NCBI RefSeq assembly: GCF_035582795.1
Contig: NC_134368.1
Span: 310,001-374,000 of the forward strand
DNA from: Mycteria americana
Lineage: Eukaryota > Chordata > Aves > Ciconiiformes > Ciconiidae
Length of the DNA: 64,000 nt
Direction of reading: 5' to 3'
Shown: positions 22,391-34,700 of the stretch, one piece after another
How positions within the stretch are numbered: the stretch's first letter is position 1
Layout of the letters: each line of letters begins with the position of its first letter
Notes under the pieces: generated by a model
What the model saw: only the letters and a program-made list of their open reading frames with translations
Told to the model about the DNA's origin: nothing
The model's database searches: none
Position numbers and translations under genes: made by a program

Positions 22391-23261
22391 CCCTGGGTCC
22401 CGGCGGAGCCGGCGGCTCCGTGCCCAGCAGAACGGCGCTCCCGGCCCGCTCCCGGCTGCACCGCGGGCAGAGGCACGGCCAGTGCCCCGGCATGCCCGCT
22501 CCCAGCCGGCGGCTCCCAGCAGCAGCACCCACCGGGCAGGAGGGGGTGCCGGGACCGTGCCCTGAGACCCCCAGCCCTGCCAGGGCATCGCTGGGCTCAG
22601 CCCCGGGGGGTCCCAGCCACACCGCACACACACCAGCCTGAGCCCCTGCCGCGGCCGTGCCAGCCTCGATGCCCTCCCCGGCGTGCCGGCGTCCGGGCGT
22701 GCTGAGGCCCGGCAGCCCCCGCGCGCCCTTTCTCCACCCGGCGGCGGCTCTGCCGTGCCGGGGCCGCAGGCGGGGTCCAGGCTCGCTCCCGCGGCAGCAG
22801 CCCCGTCCCCGCCGGCTGGCTGGGACGGCAGGAGCTGGACCCCAGCAGCAGGCAGGGGATACCGAAGGGGCAGGCGCCTGCCCAGCCGTGCCGCGTCCTT
22901 GGGCACGGGGGGTGCGCGGGACCCCCGACTCCTGCAGGGCGGGAGGGCCCCCGGGCCGCGTCAGGCTGAGAGCACCGCGGGGGGACCGCGAGCCCTCCCT
23001 CCGGCCCCGTTACCGCTGCCCCTTGCCCAGGCCGGGCTCCGCGGCCCCAGGCACCCCCCGCCCCGCTCCCCCCGCACCCGTCTGCAGCCCGTCGCCGGCC
23101 AGGGCAGGGGGTCCCGCTGCCCACCCCCCGCCGCGTGCCCGGGGCAGGCTGGGGGTGCCGGCCGGGGTCCCGCGGCGGAGCAGAGGCTGGCGGGGCGTCC
23201 CTGGAGCCCCGTTCCCAGCGCGGGGGGGGCTCATTTTGCCGCGGCTGCTGCCCACCCGGTC

Positions 23262-23392
23262 CCACTCTCCCTAAATCAATTCGGTGGGTTATTGAAATGC
23301 CGCGTCTCCGTCTGGCGGCTAATTGCATGTGATCCCCAATCACGCGGGCGGCGCAGGCCCCTCTCCCGCTCCGCAATTATGCAGCACCCGCA
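23262..23392. other. AT-rich island, candidate regulatory element
   Basis: CCTAAATCAATTCGGTGGG, TTATTGAAATGCCGCG, GGCTAATTGCATGTGATCC, CCAATCACG and GCAATTATGCAGC occur in 130 bases. The TAATTGCAT stretch resembles a joint homeodomain/POU site. Confidence 0.4.
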
Positions 23393-25254
23393 CCCAGCGG
23401 CTCTGCCGGCGGCTCGGCGGCACCGGGCACCCGCCACGGTGCAGGGGCTGTGGGGCAGGGAGGGTCCTTGGCGCGGTGGAGGGGTGCTCCCGGCGGGATG
23501 AACCGGGGGGCGGCTCCATCCCCGTCCCCGTCCCTGTCCCCGTCCTCGGGCTGCGATCACCCCAGCAGGGCTGGGACCGGGGCTGGGGCCAAGAGGACGA
23601 TGCCCGTCCGCATCCACCATCCCGCTCGCCCAGCCTGCTCCCGCTCCCGTGCCGGGCTGGCCGCCGGCCCCTGCCCCGCCGCCCCAGCCCATGCCCGGCT
23701 GCAGCCCCTGCACCCTGCGGGGCCTCGGGCGGCAAATTCCAAAGGGCACCCGGGAAGATTAATCACGGGGCCGGCAGCCGGGCCGGCGGGTAACCGGATC
23801 GCCCCGCCGGGAGCAGGAATGTGGCGCTGCCGTGCTGACCCCGCCGCGCCTGCCATTGCCTAGGGACAGCCCCGCCACGCGGGGGTCACTGCAGACCACC
23901 GCGACCAGCCGGGCCACCGCGGGCCTGGGCACGGCGGGCGCCCGCGCAGCCCCTGCCCCAGCCGGGGGGACGCTTCCCCGGTCCCCAAACCCAACGAGGC
24001 ACCGTTCGCAGGTCCCCAAACCCACAGCGAGGTGTCCCCGGGATGCGGGGACAGGCAGGGTCCCCAGCGTCCCCGTGCCGGGGGTGATGCTGTCACCAGG
24101 GTCCCCGTTCCGGGAGAGGTGCCATCCCCTGTCCCCACATCCAGATGAGCACCGTCCCCGGAGGCGCCGTCCCCCCACCCCATCCTTCCCCCCCTCCCCC
24201 CGCTGCCCCATGGGCTCCATCTCCCCCCACGCCCCCAGCCCCGGGGGGCAGACCCCCCCCCAGCCCCCCAGCCAGCCCACGGGGCGGGGACAGGCCAGGG
24301 GACCCCTGGCAACGCTGGGTCTGCGCAAGGGCTGACGCTGGTGGGCAGGAGGGGCTGACCCTGCGCCAGCACGCTGGCCGCCGGCCCCCACCTCCGTGCC
24401 GTGCCACGCCGTGCGGTGCGGTGCCGTGCCGTGGGGCAGCCGCTGCGGCACAGCTGTCGGGTCTAGAGTTACGGCGGCGGCTCGGGGCGTGGAGCGGGGC
24501 CAAGGGAGGGACGGGGTCCCCGCGGTGGGGTCCCCCGCTCTCCCACCCCGAGGGTCCCACTGGGGCGCGGGGCCGGACCCTGGCCGGGCAGGGAGGATGC
24601 AGGACAGACCGGGGCTAAGAATAGAGCCGGGCTGGGACGGGAGGAAGAGGAAGGATGGGGCTTCCTCTGCGACGGCTCTTCTTCCTCCCGCCCGGCTCTG
24701 CCATGCGGCACGGCGTGGCACGGCACAGCATGGCACAGCGTGGCACGGCCCTCCCCGTGCCCCCTGCCAGGCCAGCTGGGTCCCCCCGCTCTGGGGCACG
24801 TGGGTGCCCCTGTGAAGTACCCGAACGCAGACACTGATGGTGGTGCACGCGCACACGCACGTGTGCACACACACACGCACGCACACACAACCCCCCCATC
24901 CCACCCGGGCACCCCTGCACAACCAGGCAGGCGCGGGCAGCACCGACGCAGGCAGCCGAGCTCCTGCCCTCCTGCTGCCCGCGGGCAGCGACGCCGCGGC
25001 CCCAGCCCCGAGCCCCCGCCTGCAGCGTGCCCCAGCCCCTGCCCGCACCCCCCGCACGCTGCGCCCCGCGAGCCCCCGGGCTGCGGGGAACGCGTGGGAC
25101 GGGGACGCCCCGGGTGCCACCTGCTCACCCCGCCGTCCCGCACCCCCTGACCCCCCGCGTGACCGCCAGCACCGGGGGTGCAGTCGACGGCAGCCCCGGC
25201 GGCATCGTGCCCGCTGCCCGCGCCGGTGCCGCCGCGCCGGCCCCCCCGCCACGG

Positions 25255-25345
25255 CTGCCGTGTTTCGTTGCAGTTTTCTTTTTAATTAACCTCTGGGCAG
25301 CGCGGCCGGCTGCCTCGCCGGGGTTAATGATATCGGTGACCCGCC
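25255..25345. other. AT-rich island, candidate regulatory element
   Basis: GCAGTTTTCTTTTTAATTAACC and GGGGTTAATGATATCGGTG flank a short GC-rich piece. TTAATTAA is a palindromic homeodomain-type core. Confidence 0.35.
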
Positions 25346-26194
25346 GCAGCCCATCGATCCCCCCGGCCTCGCACGCTGCGAGCCCAACGGTTGCCGGCCG
25401 ATGGACGGGTCCCCCCAGGTCCCCGCGGGACGGGGTGCCCCCCCCGGGGCAGCAGCCCCCAACCCATCACTGAGCCAAGCGGGACCCCGGGGTGCCCCCA
25501 GCCCTCCCCAGCACAATCCTCCTGCCCAGTCCAGCCCCACGCCTTGGGGCAGCACCACGGCATTGCAAGGGGCCGTGGGGCACGGGGAGGGCCGGGGGGC
25601 ACCGGGAGGGCCGTGCGCTCTGGGCAGCCCGGCCGAGGGCAGCACGTGGGGCCGGAGCTGGGCGTAAGCCCCCCCGTCTCTGCCGGCCCCACCACGCTCT
25701 GTGCTTCCCCAGCTGGCACCGGCAGCCCGAGCAGGGCGCGCTGCCCCGGCACGACGGCGCGCGTGCGGCAGCACCCACGGCTGCAGCTGGCCCCAGCAGC
25801 CCTGGGGACGCAGGCTGGGCCGGTCCTGCAGCGGGCACCGAGCTGGCCCCAGCCGGGGGTCCCTGCTCGCGGCCGGAGCCCGGCCGGTCCCGCAGGGTGA
25901 CGTGCGCCAGAGGAGCTGTGCCGCTGCGTCCCCGCCGTCCCCGAGTGTCACCCTGTGCGGGGCGCTGCTGTGGGTGCCCCCCTCACCCTCACCCACCCAC
26001 CCACGCGCCGCCTGGTCCCGCAGGGCCGTGGGTGCCCGTCCCTGGGGTGCGTCCCCCCGGTGCCGTGTCCCATGGGCCAGCTGGGACCCCCCCCGGCCTC
26101 TCGGCGGCCCCTCGGCAGTGCCGGGGCCGGGGTGCCCGGCCCCCCCCCCGCGGCCGCCCCGGCCCTGCTCCTCGCTCAGGTGCGCCCTGTCAGC

Positions 26195-26350
26195 GTGCGG
26201 AGCTTTAATCCGGCGGTCGTTCATCTTGGGCGCGGGGCCGGGCTGTCAGCGGCTCAGACGAGCCATTTCCTCACCGCGCTGCCCGGCGCGGGGCTGAGCC
26301 GAGCCCCCCGCGCTCGCGCCCTAATTGAATCCGCATGGCCGCATCGCCAT
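26195..26350. other. AT-richer island, candidate regulatory element
   Basis: GGAGCTTTAATCCGGCGG, TCGTTCATCTTGGGCG, GCCATTTCCTCACC and CCCTAATTGAATCCGCATGG in 150 bases. Weak compared with its neighbours. Confidence 0.3.
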
Positions 26351-27894
26351 GCCGGCCCCGCCACCGCACCCGCCACCCCGCGCTCACCCCCCCGCCCCGG
26401 AGGTGCCCGCGCCCCACGGCGTCTGGGTTTCCCCGGGGGTCCTGGTGCCACGGGGCCGTCGGGGGGACAGGGGCCGGGGTGCCCCACACGCAGGCACCCC
26501 TCGGGCCATGGCCAGAGCCCCCCACCCCGCTCCGGCTGCGCCCAGTGAGACTGGGCCAGGGTCTCCAGCAGCACCCGCTCCCCGTGCCGGGCCCGCACCC
26601 GCCGGCACCTCCGCCCAGGCCCCGGGCTGGGGGCTGCCGGGGGCGGCACAGGGGAGCGGGTCCTCGGCGTCCCCCGCCCCGCGCAGCCCCTGCACCGGCC
26701 GCCTCCGCTGGCCGCCCCATCCCGGCTATTTGCGGCGCGGGGAAGGAAGCAGCCGCGGTGAGACGGTGCTGCCTGCCCGCTTCCTGCCTGCCCTGTCACA
26801 AATAGCCCCCCCGCCTTCGCGGGCAGCGGGCACGCGGCCCCACACGACGGCTCTGCCCCACGGTGCGACGGGTTTCCCACGACCCACTGCCCCAGCCCGC
26901 TCCCCACCACCGCCCGACGCATCCCCCCCGCAGCCCCACTCCTCCGGCCAGCCCAGCCACCAGCCCCGGATCACCCTCAGGAGGGACCTCGACCCCTGCG
27001 GGGGTCCCAGCGTGGGGCCACCCAGCGCAGGCCCCCCGCCAAAGCGTCCCCACCTCCTGCCCCACGGCTCCCGGCGGCTCCGCGGCGCTGCCCCGTCGTC
27101 ACCGGGGAGGGGGACAGGACCGTCCCTGCCAGCGCTGCCGTGGCCGGGGTCAGGGGGCGCAGGCGGGCGACAGCCCGGCGGGGGGGCAGCGGCGTTTGCT
27201 CCAGCCGGAGGCTTTGAAATGCAACCCCCCCCCGGCCCATTTGGCTGGAGTTTGGCCCAGGCCCATATGGAGGCCCCGGAGCGGGGAGGGGGTCCTGGGT
27301 GGGGGGGGGCGGCAGCTGGATCCGGGGGCAGCAGGACCCCCTGACCCCGGCACGCCGCTTCCCCCGTGCACGGCGCTGGGCAGGGGTCCCTGCAGCATCC
27401 TCCCTCGTCCCTGCCTGGGTCCCCCCCCCCCAGGGCTGCGTCCTGCTCCTGCCCCCAGCCCGGCCGGTCCCTGGCACGCGTGCCTCCATCTGCGTGCGTG
27501 TGCCTGCACACGCGTGTGGCAGCTCTGCACGTGAGCTGGCATCGTAGTGCTCCGTGAGCACCTCCATGCATGGCCGCGGCACGCCTGCACACGCCTGCGC
27601 ATATCTGCACACGCCTGCACACGCCTGCACACGCCTGCACAGGGCTGTGCCCGCACACGCAGCTGGGGGTGCCTGCTGGGGGAGGCGGCTGCGCACGCAT
27701 GTCCACACCGGGCACACGGGCGTGAGCGCCCGCCTGCACGGGCTGCACCTGCACCAGCACACGCGTGTGGGAGCAGCTGAGGCGTGCGCTGGGCCCCAGC
27801 CCCCCACTGCCCCGGCGCTCCCGGGGGGGACGAGCCCCCAGCGCTCCCGTCCCTGTCCCCGTCCCCGTCCCCGTCCCCGCCACCGCTCCCCTCC

Positions 27895-28400
27895 GTGCTC
27901 GCTGCGTAATGAAGCCGGGGTCGGCCCCGCTCTGGTGCGCGCAGCGAGGCCGGCGCGCGTTAATGAATAGATCGTTGCCAACAGCCCCTGGCAGGGGATC
28001 CCCGGCGTCCCCTGGCTCCCGGCACATTAATCCCCGTTTACCGGGGCGAGGTGTAATCCCATTAGTCGTGGCTTTGCCTGCGGCCACCGGCCCTGCGAGC
28101 GGGGTCAGGATTTATTGCCAATAATTGGCCGGGTCTCCTCCCCCGGCGCAGGGCGCGGCGCTGCCGGCAGCTCCCCGGTGATGCCCCGCTTGTCTCCGCT
28201 ACCGATGGTTTAATTTTGCACCGAGCTATTCGCCTTATTAAAGGAAAATTCATTTGCAAGCAATTTCCATGTGCAAACTGCTCTGCAGCTCCAGCTCCAG
28301 CGCGGGGCTGGGAGTGCCCCTAATCGAGTTACCGCCAGGCGCTTCGGCACGGAGCCGCGTTATTGAAATGGATCCACTAAATAATAGATCAGGGGCAGAG
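27895..28400. other. Large AT-rich island, strongest candidate LBX2 enhancer
   Basis: Across 500 bases there are more than a dozen TAAT, ATTA or TTAAT cores: GCGTTAATGAATAGATCG, CACATTAATCCCCG, GTAATCCCATTAGTCG, GGATTTATTGCCAATAATTGG, GGTTTAATTTTGCACC, CGCCTTATTAAAGG, GTTATTGAAATGG and CACTAAATAATAGATC. The core at 28205-28285 also has AAAATTCATTTGCAAGC and CCATGTGCAAAC. No splice or coding signature is seen. It is the largest such block in the window. Confidence 0.5.
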
Positions 28401-29159
28401 CGTGGTGCCGGGGCGTAAGCGTATTAGCGGGCTGAGCTGCCGCCTCCCGCCCCTAATCGCGTTACCCCGGCACGGGGAGTTGCCGGTGTGGCACAGGCAC
28501 CCCAGCGCGGCGTGGGGCGTCCCACCAGCCTGCTCCCCGGCCGGCTGCAGCGGGGCCGCGAGCACGCAGGGGTGGGCGTCCCCGGGTGCTCCCCGCTGTG
28601 GGTGCCTCTGAGCCGGGGCACCTGGAGCTGCCGGTGCTTGGAGCCACGGGTGCCCCCGAGATGGGGTGTCCTGAGCGGGGGGGACAGGGCACTGGCACGG
28701 ACGGTCTCCAGAGCACGCACACCCCCACGCATGCGTGCGCACCTTCGCGTGTGCACACACATCCCCCCCGCACGCACACACACGCTCGGGCACTGCTCAC
28801 CCTGCGAGGGGTGCGGACCCTGGCACAGCCACCGAGGGAAAGGGCACGAGGGGCTCGGCCCCGGCACGTCCGGGCGCTGCCGCCTGCCCCGGCCGGGCTG
28901 GCAGCGGCCGCAGGGGGCTGGGGCGCGGCTGGGGAGCCGAGGGCTCAGGCCTTGCACGCAGCCGCAGACCCCCGGGGACCCCCCAGGGGACCTGAGCCCC
29001 AGCGGGACGGAGGCGTGGGAGCCGAGGCGGGTGCTGGCAGTGCCATGCCGGGGTGCGCTGCCCCGCGCTGCCCCTGGCTCCGTCCGAGCAGCCGTGCCCG
29101 TCACCGTCCCGGCCGGCTGCGGGCGCCTGGCCAGCGCAGGGCGCTCTGCCCCGCTCCGC

Positions 29160-29275
29160 AGGAAACTCCAATGTTCCTGCAAAAATTCAGAGGTCTCTTT
29201 TTGTTTTCCACTGTGTGTCCTGCTTTGGGGTGAAAAGCTTTTCCCATCCTGTGTTCCCGGCAGCTGGAGCTGACG
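29160..29275. other. AT-rich island, candidate regulatory element
   Basis: CCAATGTTCCTGCAAAAATTC, TCTCTTTTTGTTTTCCACTG and GGGTGAAAAGCTTTTCCC appear in a row. GAAAAGCTTTTC is a 12-base palindrome. No coding signature recognised. Confidence 0.35.
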
Positions 29276-30554
29276 CTTCCCCCGCCTGGCAGCGAGCCGG
29301 GGACCGAGGCTCGCCCCGCACCGGGGCTGGGGGCCGGGGGGCGGCTGGGGCGGCGAGCGGGGAGGGGGCGGCCGGCCTGCCACAGGGGTGGGGAGCGTGC
29401 CTGCGCTGCATCCCTGCGGCCCGTGCCCGTGCCCGTGCCCTCACCCTGCCCGCAGCGGCTGCTGTGGGCTCAGCGCTGCCCGGGGGCCGGGTAGGGTCCG
29501 GGCTGCTCAGCCCACCCCGGCAGCGCCCTGGGCTGCCTCACCGGGCAGCTCGCGGGGTACGAGTGGGGGGTCGAGGAGGGAAGGAGGTGGCGGCACTGCT
29601 CCCCGGGGGCATCCCTGGGCACCTGGGATTCACGCCGGCGGCTGCGGAGCGATGGGCAGGGGCGACGGGGCAGGGGTGACGCCGCGTCCCCCCAGGGCGA
29701 GCGCTGCAGCCGGAGATCCGCCTGGGTCCCAGCCCGGCTCCTGCCTGCCCTGCCCGGTGCCCAGGGCCCAGCCCGGCTGGAGTGCTCGGCCGCTGCTGGC
29801 CCGGGGCTCGCGGCATCGTTCCCCCGGTCCCCGAGCAGCTGGAGTTGCAGGGGGGTTTGCTCTTCAGGGCAGGGCGGCTTCGAGCCCCGATCAGCCCAAG
29901 AACAAGGAATCAGCTTGAGCGGCAATTTCCTGGTGCGTGTCACGGGGCATCAGCTGCGACCGAGCCCAGGGCGCGGGCGCACGCTGGGGCTGGGACCGGG
30001 GGGAGAAGGGCCGTGCCCCTTCCCCGCCCCTGCCCGCTGCGTGCCCGGGGCCTCGTGCCCGGCACGGTGCCCTCGTGCCACGCGGTGCTGCCGTAGCGGC
30101 CCACGGCTCACAGGGGCCCAGCTGAGCCCAGGTCCACCGGCAGCTCCCGCGGGGCCGGCAGCCAGGGCGGGAGCAGGGGACGTGGCTCGCCCGCACCCCG
30201 GCAGAGGCACCGTTCCCCGGCAAGCAGCGGGAGCCGGCAGCACATGCAGCAGCGGCAGCTCCACCGACTCCCCTCGCCTCCCCGCATCGCGTTGCCGCCA
30301 GCCAGGCGAGCGAGCCGCCGGAGAGGACAAAAGCCGCGTGCGAAGCAGCCGCGCAAACGCTGCCGCATCGGCCTGCCGCGCCCCGCGCGCCGGCGGGCGA
30401 GGGGCCTTGTGTGCCCGCCGGAGCGGGGCCCGTCTGGCAGCACCGTGCCGGGGGCGGCCGCGCTCCCAGGCTGGCACATGCCGGGAGCAGCCTGCAAACC
30501 TCTCCCAAATCGGTTTGATCCCAGGCTGCCGGAGCCCCCTCCCCGCCCCCGCCC

Positions 30555-30660
30555 GCTCCGGCGTTTAATTGCTCCGGCTGCTGGGAAATTTCAAGGTTGA
30601 ATTTATCTAACTCCAATTTCCAGCCGGGGGATCGCGTTCTGCCTTTGTCAGCAAGATTGG
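30555..30660. other. AT-rich island, candidate regulatory element
   Basis: GGCGTTTAATTGCTCC, GGGAAATTTCAAGG, GAATTTATCTAACTCC, and CTTTGTCAGCAAG within 100 bases, about 1.1 kb before the LBX2 start. Confidence 0.35.
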
Positions 30661-30859
30661 AAGCCCCCAACCCCTCCCGGCACGGGCACTGCCGGGTCCC
30701 CCTGCACCTGCTCCCCCAGCCCGGCACGGTTCTCCCGCCGCCCCCCACCCACAGGTTCATTTTCTCTCATTACCGCCATGACCCCTGCGCCCTCCACACC
30801 GTCACCGTGTCCCCTCGCCGGGCCCAGAGCATCCCAGCAGCAGACCCATGGGGGCACTG

Positions 30860-30932
30860 GGCGGGATCGGGACCGGGGGATGCCGAATCGCCCCTCCGGG
30901 GCGATTCGGCATCCCCCGGTCCCGATCCCGCC
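30860..30932. repeat. Perfect hairpin, 35-base arms, 3-base loop
   Basis: The left arm 30860-30894 and right arm 30898-30932 are exact reverse complements around TCC. It lies about 800 bases upstream of the LBX2 ATG. Its sequence is unrelated to the other hairpins in the window. Confidence 0.95.
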
Positions 30933-31059
30933 AGAGGATACGGACCCGGTGTCGGCAGCCGGGGCTCACCTGCGTGTGCGGGCGTCCCCGGGCTTTTTAC
31001 GAGCGGTCGGGATCCCGGAGCTATTTGTACCGGGGAGGGCAGCGGGGAGGCGGGGGGGG

Positions 31060-31528
31060 GGGATTTATGGCCGGGCCGCGCTCTGAAACCCAAAACCCAC
31101 CCGAAGCGGCCTAATCACTCCCAGACGCGGCGGCCCCTGCGCTTTTATGGGGCATTTTAGAGCAGGGGAGCTAATAAATTTTTTGCGACGGTAAAAGCCC
31201 CGCTGAGGATGGGGACCCACCGGCCGCCCCCCCCGGGGGGGGGGGGGAATCGCTGTAGAAGGGGGAGGCGCGGCGCTGCGCCCCGTCTGCACCCCGGTAG
31301 CGGCGGCGGAGAGGGAGCGGTGCCCCCCCCCCTCTTCCAGCCCCCCCCCCCCCCTCCCCTCCCGTCGGTGGCTCCTCCTCCTCCTCCCGGTGCCCAATTT
31401 GCCGCCCCGGCCCCGGGTCTTTAAGGCCGCGGTACCGGGGCCGCGGGGCGGGGGGGGGGGAGCGGCGGCGGGCGCGGAGCTGCCCAGCCCCGCCGAGCGG
31501 CTCCCGGCGCCGGGAGGCCGAGCGCTCC

Positions 31529-31559
<31 letters not shown>

Positions 31560-31714
31560 GCCCCCGCCGAGGGGGCGGGCTGCGCCCGCGGGGTTTAAGT
31601 GCGGCCGCGGCTGGATGCGCGGGCGGGACGGCGGCGGCGAGAGGGGGGGGGACCCCGGCGGGATGAGGCGGCCGCGGTGCTGAGGCGGCCGCGGTGCGGG
31701 AGCGGGGACGCGCC
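31060..31714 (+). promoter_or_regulatory. LBX2: LBX2 promoter and 5' flank
   Basis: The segment before the LBX2 ATG starts with AT-rich motifs in a GC-rich setting: GATTTATGG near 31069, GCTTTTATGGGGC near 31141 and CTAATAAATTTTTTGCG near 31171. The first two resemble CDX/HOX sites. Long poly-C and (CCG)n tracts follow, then a TTTAAG-type sequence near 31594. The likely start site is in this region but cannot be fixed by eye. Confidence 0.45.
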
Positions 31715-34700
31715 ATGACCTCGGCGCGGGAGGCGGCCGGTTCCCCCCCGCTGCTCCCCCCGGGCGGCGGCCGCCGGCGGAGCGCCCTGGACCAGCTCCC
31801 GCCGCCCGCCAACTCCAACAAGCCGCTGACCCCCTTCGGCATCGAGGACATCCTGGGGCGGCCCCGCGGCGGGAGCCCCCCCGGCCCCGGCCCCGGCGCG
31901 CCCCCGGCCCGGCTCCCCGAGAAGGCGGCGGGGCCCCGCGGCGGCGGCTGCGCCCCGTCCTCGCCGCTCTGCGCGCTGGAGGAGCTCGCCAGCAAAACCT
32001 TCCAGGGGCTGGAGCTGGGCGTGCTGCAGGCGGCCGAAGGTACCGGCGCGGCGGGGGCGGCGGGACCGGGGCGGGCGGGGAGGGCGAGCGGGCAGGTGCC
32101 GGGGCCGGCGGGCGCGGGGGGCCGGGGGGCCGCGCCGCCGCCGGGGTCCCTCCTCGCCGCCGGGGTCCCTCCTCGCCGCCGGGGTCCCTCCTCGCCGCCG
32201 GCCCGGCGCGGCCCCGGGAAGTTTCCTCCGCGTCCCGGAGGGGCGAGCGCGGCCGAGAGACCCGGCGGCCGCGGGCCGGGAGGGGGCCGGCGGGACACGG
32301 CAGCCCGGCCGGGGCAGCCCCGGCACCGCTCCCCGGAGCCGCTCCCCGGAGCCACGCCGGCCGCCGCGGCCCGCAGGGAAGGGAGAGGCCCGGGGCCCCG
32401 AGCGAACCCCGGCCGAGCCCGCTCCGCGGCGGCGGGTGAGCTGCGGCCGGGACCGAGAGCCCGGTGTGGGCTGCCCGGAGCTCCGGGAGGACCGGCCGGG
32501 CCGGGCCCGGCAGCTTTACCGGGAGACGCGGGGAACCGACCCGGCCCGGGGGGCCGCGGTACCGGTACCGGGCGGCGGATCGGTCCCGCGGCGGCGGCCG
32601 GGCTGCACCGGGCGGAGCGGCGACACCTGGCCCCGCCGAGCCGTGACCGTGACCGAGCGTAGGGGCAGGGCGGCGGATCGGGCCCGTCGGCAACGAAAGC
32701 CCGTTACCGGCCCCGGTGCCGGCGTCCCCGAGCCCCGGCGGGCTCCTTCGGCGGGGACGGCGGCTGCGGCCGGGCCTCGGTTCCGCGGCAGAAGCCCGTT
32801 ACCGGCGGGGCCGGGGAACCGCCGCTGTTCCCGGCGGGGTCGGGCAGCCGCTCCCCGCTCACGGACGTTGCCCGCGGGTGGCCCGGACCGGCGGCGGCTC
32901 CCCCCGGGGGCACCGGGCCCGGCAGACCCGGCGGGTCGCGGTCCCCGCGGGAACGAACCGGCTCCGCCGGTCCCCGGCTCGGCGCCAGCGGGGAAACCCG
33001 CCGGGAGAGCGGGCGGGCGGGCGGACGGACCGACGGACCGAGCGGCAGCCGGGACCTGCCGCCGGCCCGAGACAAAATCCTCCATCGAACGGACAGACGG
33101 ACACGGGCGGGAGGAGCGCGGCGACCGTGATGAACGAAAAATCCCTTACACGGACGGACACACGGACGGACAGAGCGGGGCTCCCGCCGTTAACGAAAAC
33201 CCGTTACCTAGACGGACACGGACAGACAGAGCGGGGCTCCCGCGATGAACAAAAAACAACCCTTACCGGGACGGACACACGGCCAGGGACAGGCAGGGCG
33301 GCGTTCCTGTACTTAACGAAAAAAACCCAAGCCGTCACCCGGCAGGACAGACGGACACGGACGGGCAGAGCGCGGCTCCCGCCGTTAACGAAAAAATCTT
33401 TGTCCTGCCGGACAGACAGACACAGACGGGCAGAGTGCGGCTCCCGCCGTTAACGAAAAAACCTTTGTCCCGCCGGGCAGACGGACACGGGCAGACAGAG
33501 CCGGGCTCCCCTAATTAACGAAAAAACCCTTCCCCGGCCGGGCAGGGACGGGCCCAGCGGCGCTCCGGTAACTAACGACCCCCCTTACCGGCCGGACAGA
33601 CGGGCACGGACGGACAGAGCGCGGCCCCCGTGACTAACGAAAAGAAAGAACCCTGACCCGGCCGGACAGATGGACACGGCCGGGCAGATCGGCGCTCCGG
33701 TAATTAACGAGAAGCAGCCGTTGCCCGGACGGACAGACGAACGGAAAGGGGACGGAGCGGGGCTCCGGGAATGGAGGTAACGACCCGTTGCCCGGCCGGA
33801 CAGACGGCCACGGCGGGCAGAGCGCGGCTCCCGCCATCATCGAAAAAACCCCCGTACCGGGCCGGACAGACGGACAGAAACGGGACGGAGCAGGGCTCCC
33901 GGAGTGGAGGTAAAACCCCGTTGCCCGGCTGGACAGACGGACAGGGCCGGGCGGAGCGGGGTTCCCGTAATTAACACGAACCCCATTAAAGACAATGCGG
34001 CCGCGAAGGGACCGGCCGCGCAGGGCGGGGGGCCCGCGGCTGACGGCGAAGTGAGCCGGGACCCGCGGGCAGACGGACAGATTACGGGTCCCGTAATTAC
34101 CCGTAATTACTTAATTACGGGTCTGTGTAATTAAGGTAAAACCCCGTTGCCCGGACGGACAGAGGGACGGACGGACGCGGCCGGGCAGAGCGGGGCTCCC
34201 GTGATAAACGAAAAAACCCTCTTTGCCCCGCCGGACAGACGGACAGAAACCGGAGCGAGCGGGGCTCCGCGACGGAGGTAAAGCCCCGGTACCCGGACGG
34301 AGCTACGGACACGGCCGGGACAGCCCCGGGCTCCGGTAACGAGCGACCGGCGCCGCTGCACGGACGGACCCACTCGCAGCCCCGGCGGGTCAGGGCGGCG
34401 GCGGCCGGGGGTCCCCGGCGAGCGGAGCCCCCGCTGCGGGCAGCAGGACCGGGACCGTGCGGCCGGTGCGGAGCCGTTACCGGCGCCGCGGGCGGACTCG
34501 ATCCGCGTCAGACGGGCGGCTTCTCTTCTCCCCGCCGCCGGCAGCAGCGCCGGAGCGCGGCCGGATCGGGGCCTCGGGGCCGCGGCGCGGCCGTGCCGAG
34601 AGCGGCGGCGGGGCCCGGACCCCGGGGGACCCGCAGGGACCCGGAGCCGCGGCACCGGGGCTGCTGAAAATCGCCGAGCGAAAGCGCAGGCGGGGCCCGG

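Larger units (their letters stand above)
16159..31059. other. Gene-free interval between PCGF1 and LBX2
   Basis: About 15 kb in which I recognise no exon of any known family on either strand. Open frames here code for Pro/Arg/Gly-rich sequence without domains. The features seen are about ten AT-rich islands (listed separately), a (CCCCG)n GC-box run at 17806-17834, CA-type tracts near 24838-24895, 27480-27660 and 28700-28790, and a 73-base hairpin at 30860-30932. The layout resembles the regulatory flank of a developmental gene. Confidence 0.6.

Noticed and set aside
24640-24840. Possible small gene near the GGCTCTTCTTCCTCCCGCCC stretch
   Set aside because: The open frames start near a Leu-rich segment that could mimic a signal peptide, but they are short, lack a conserved domain and have no convincing splice partners.
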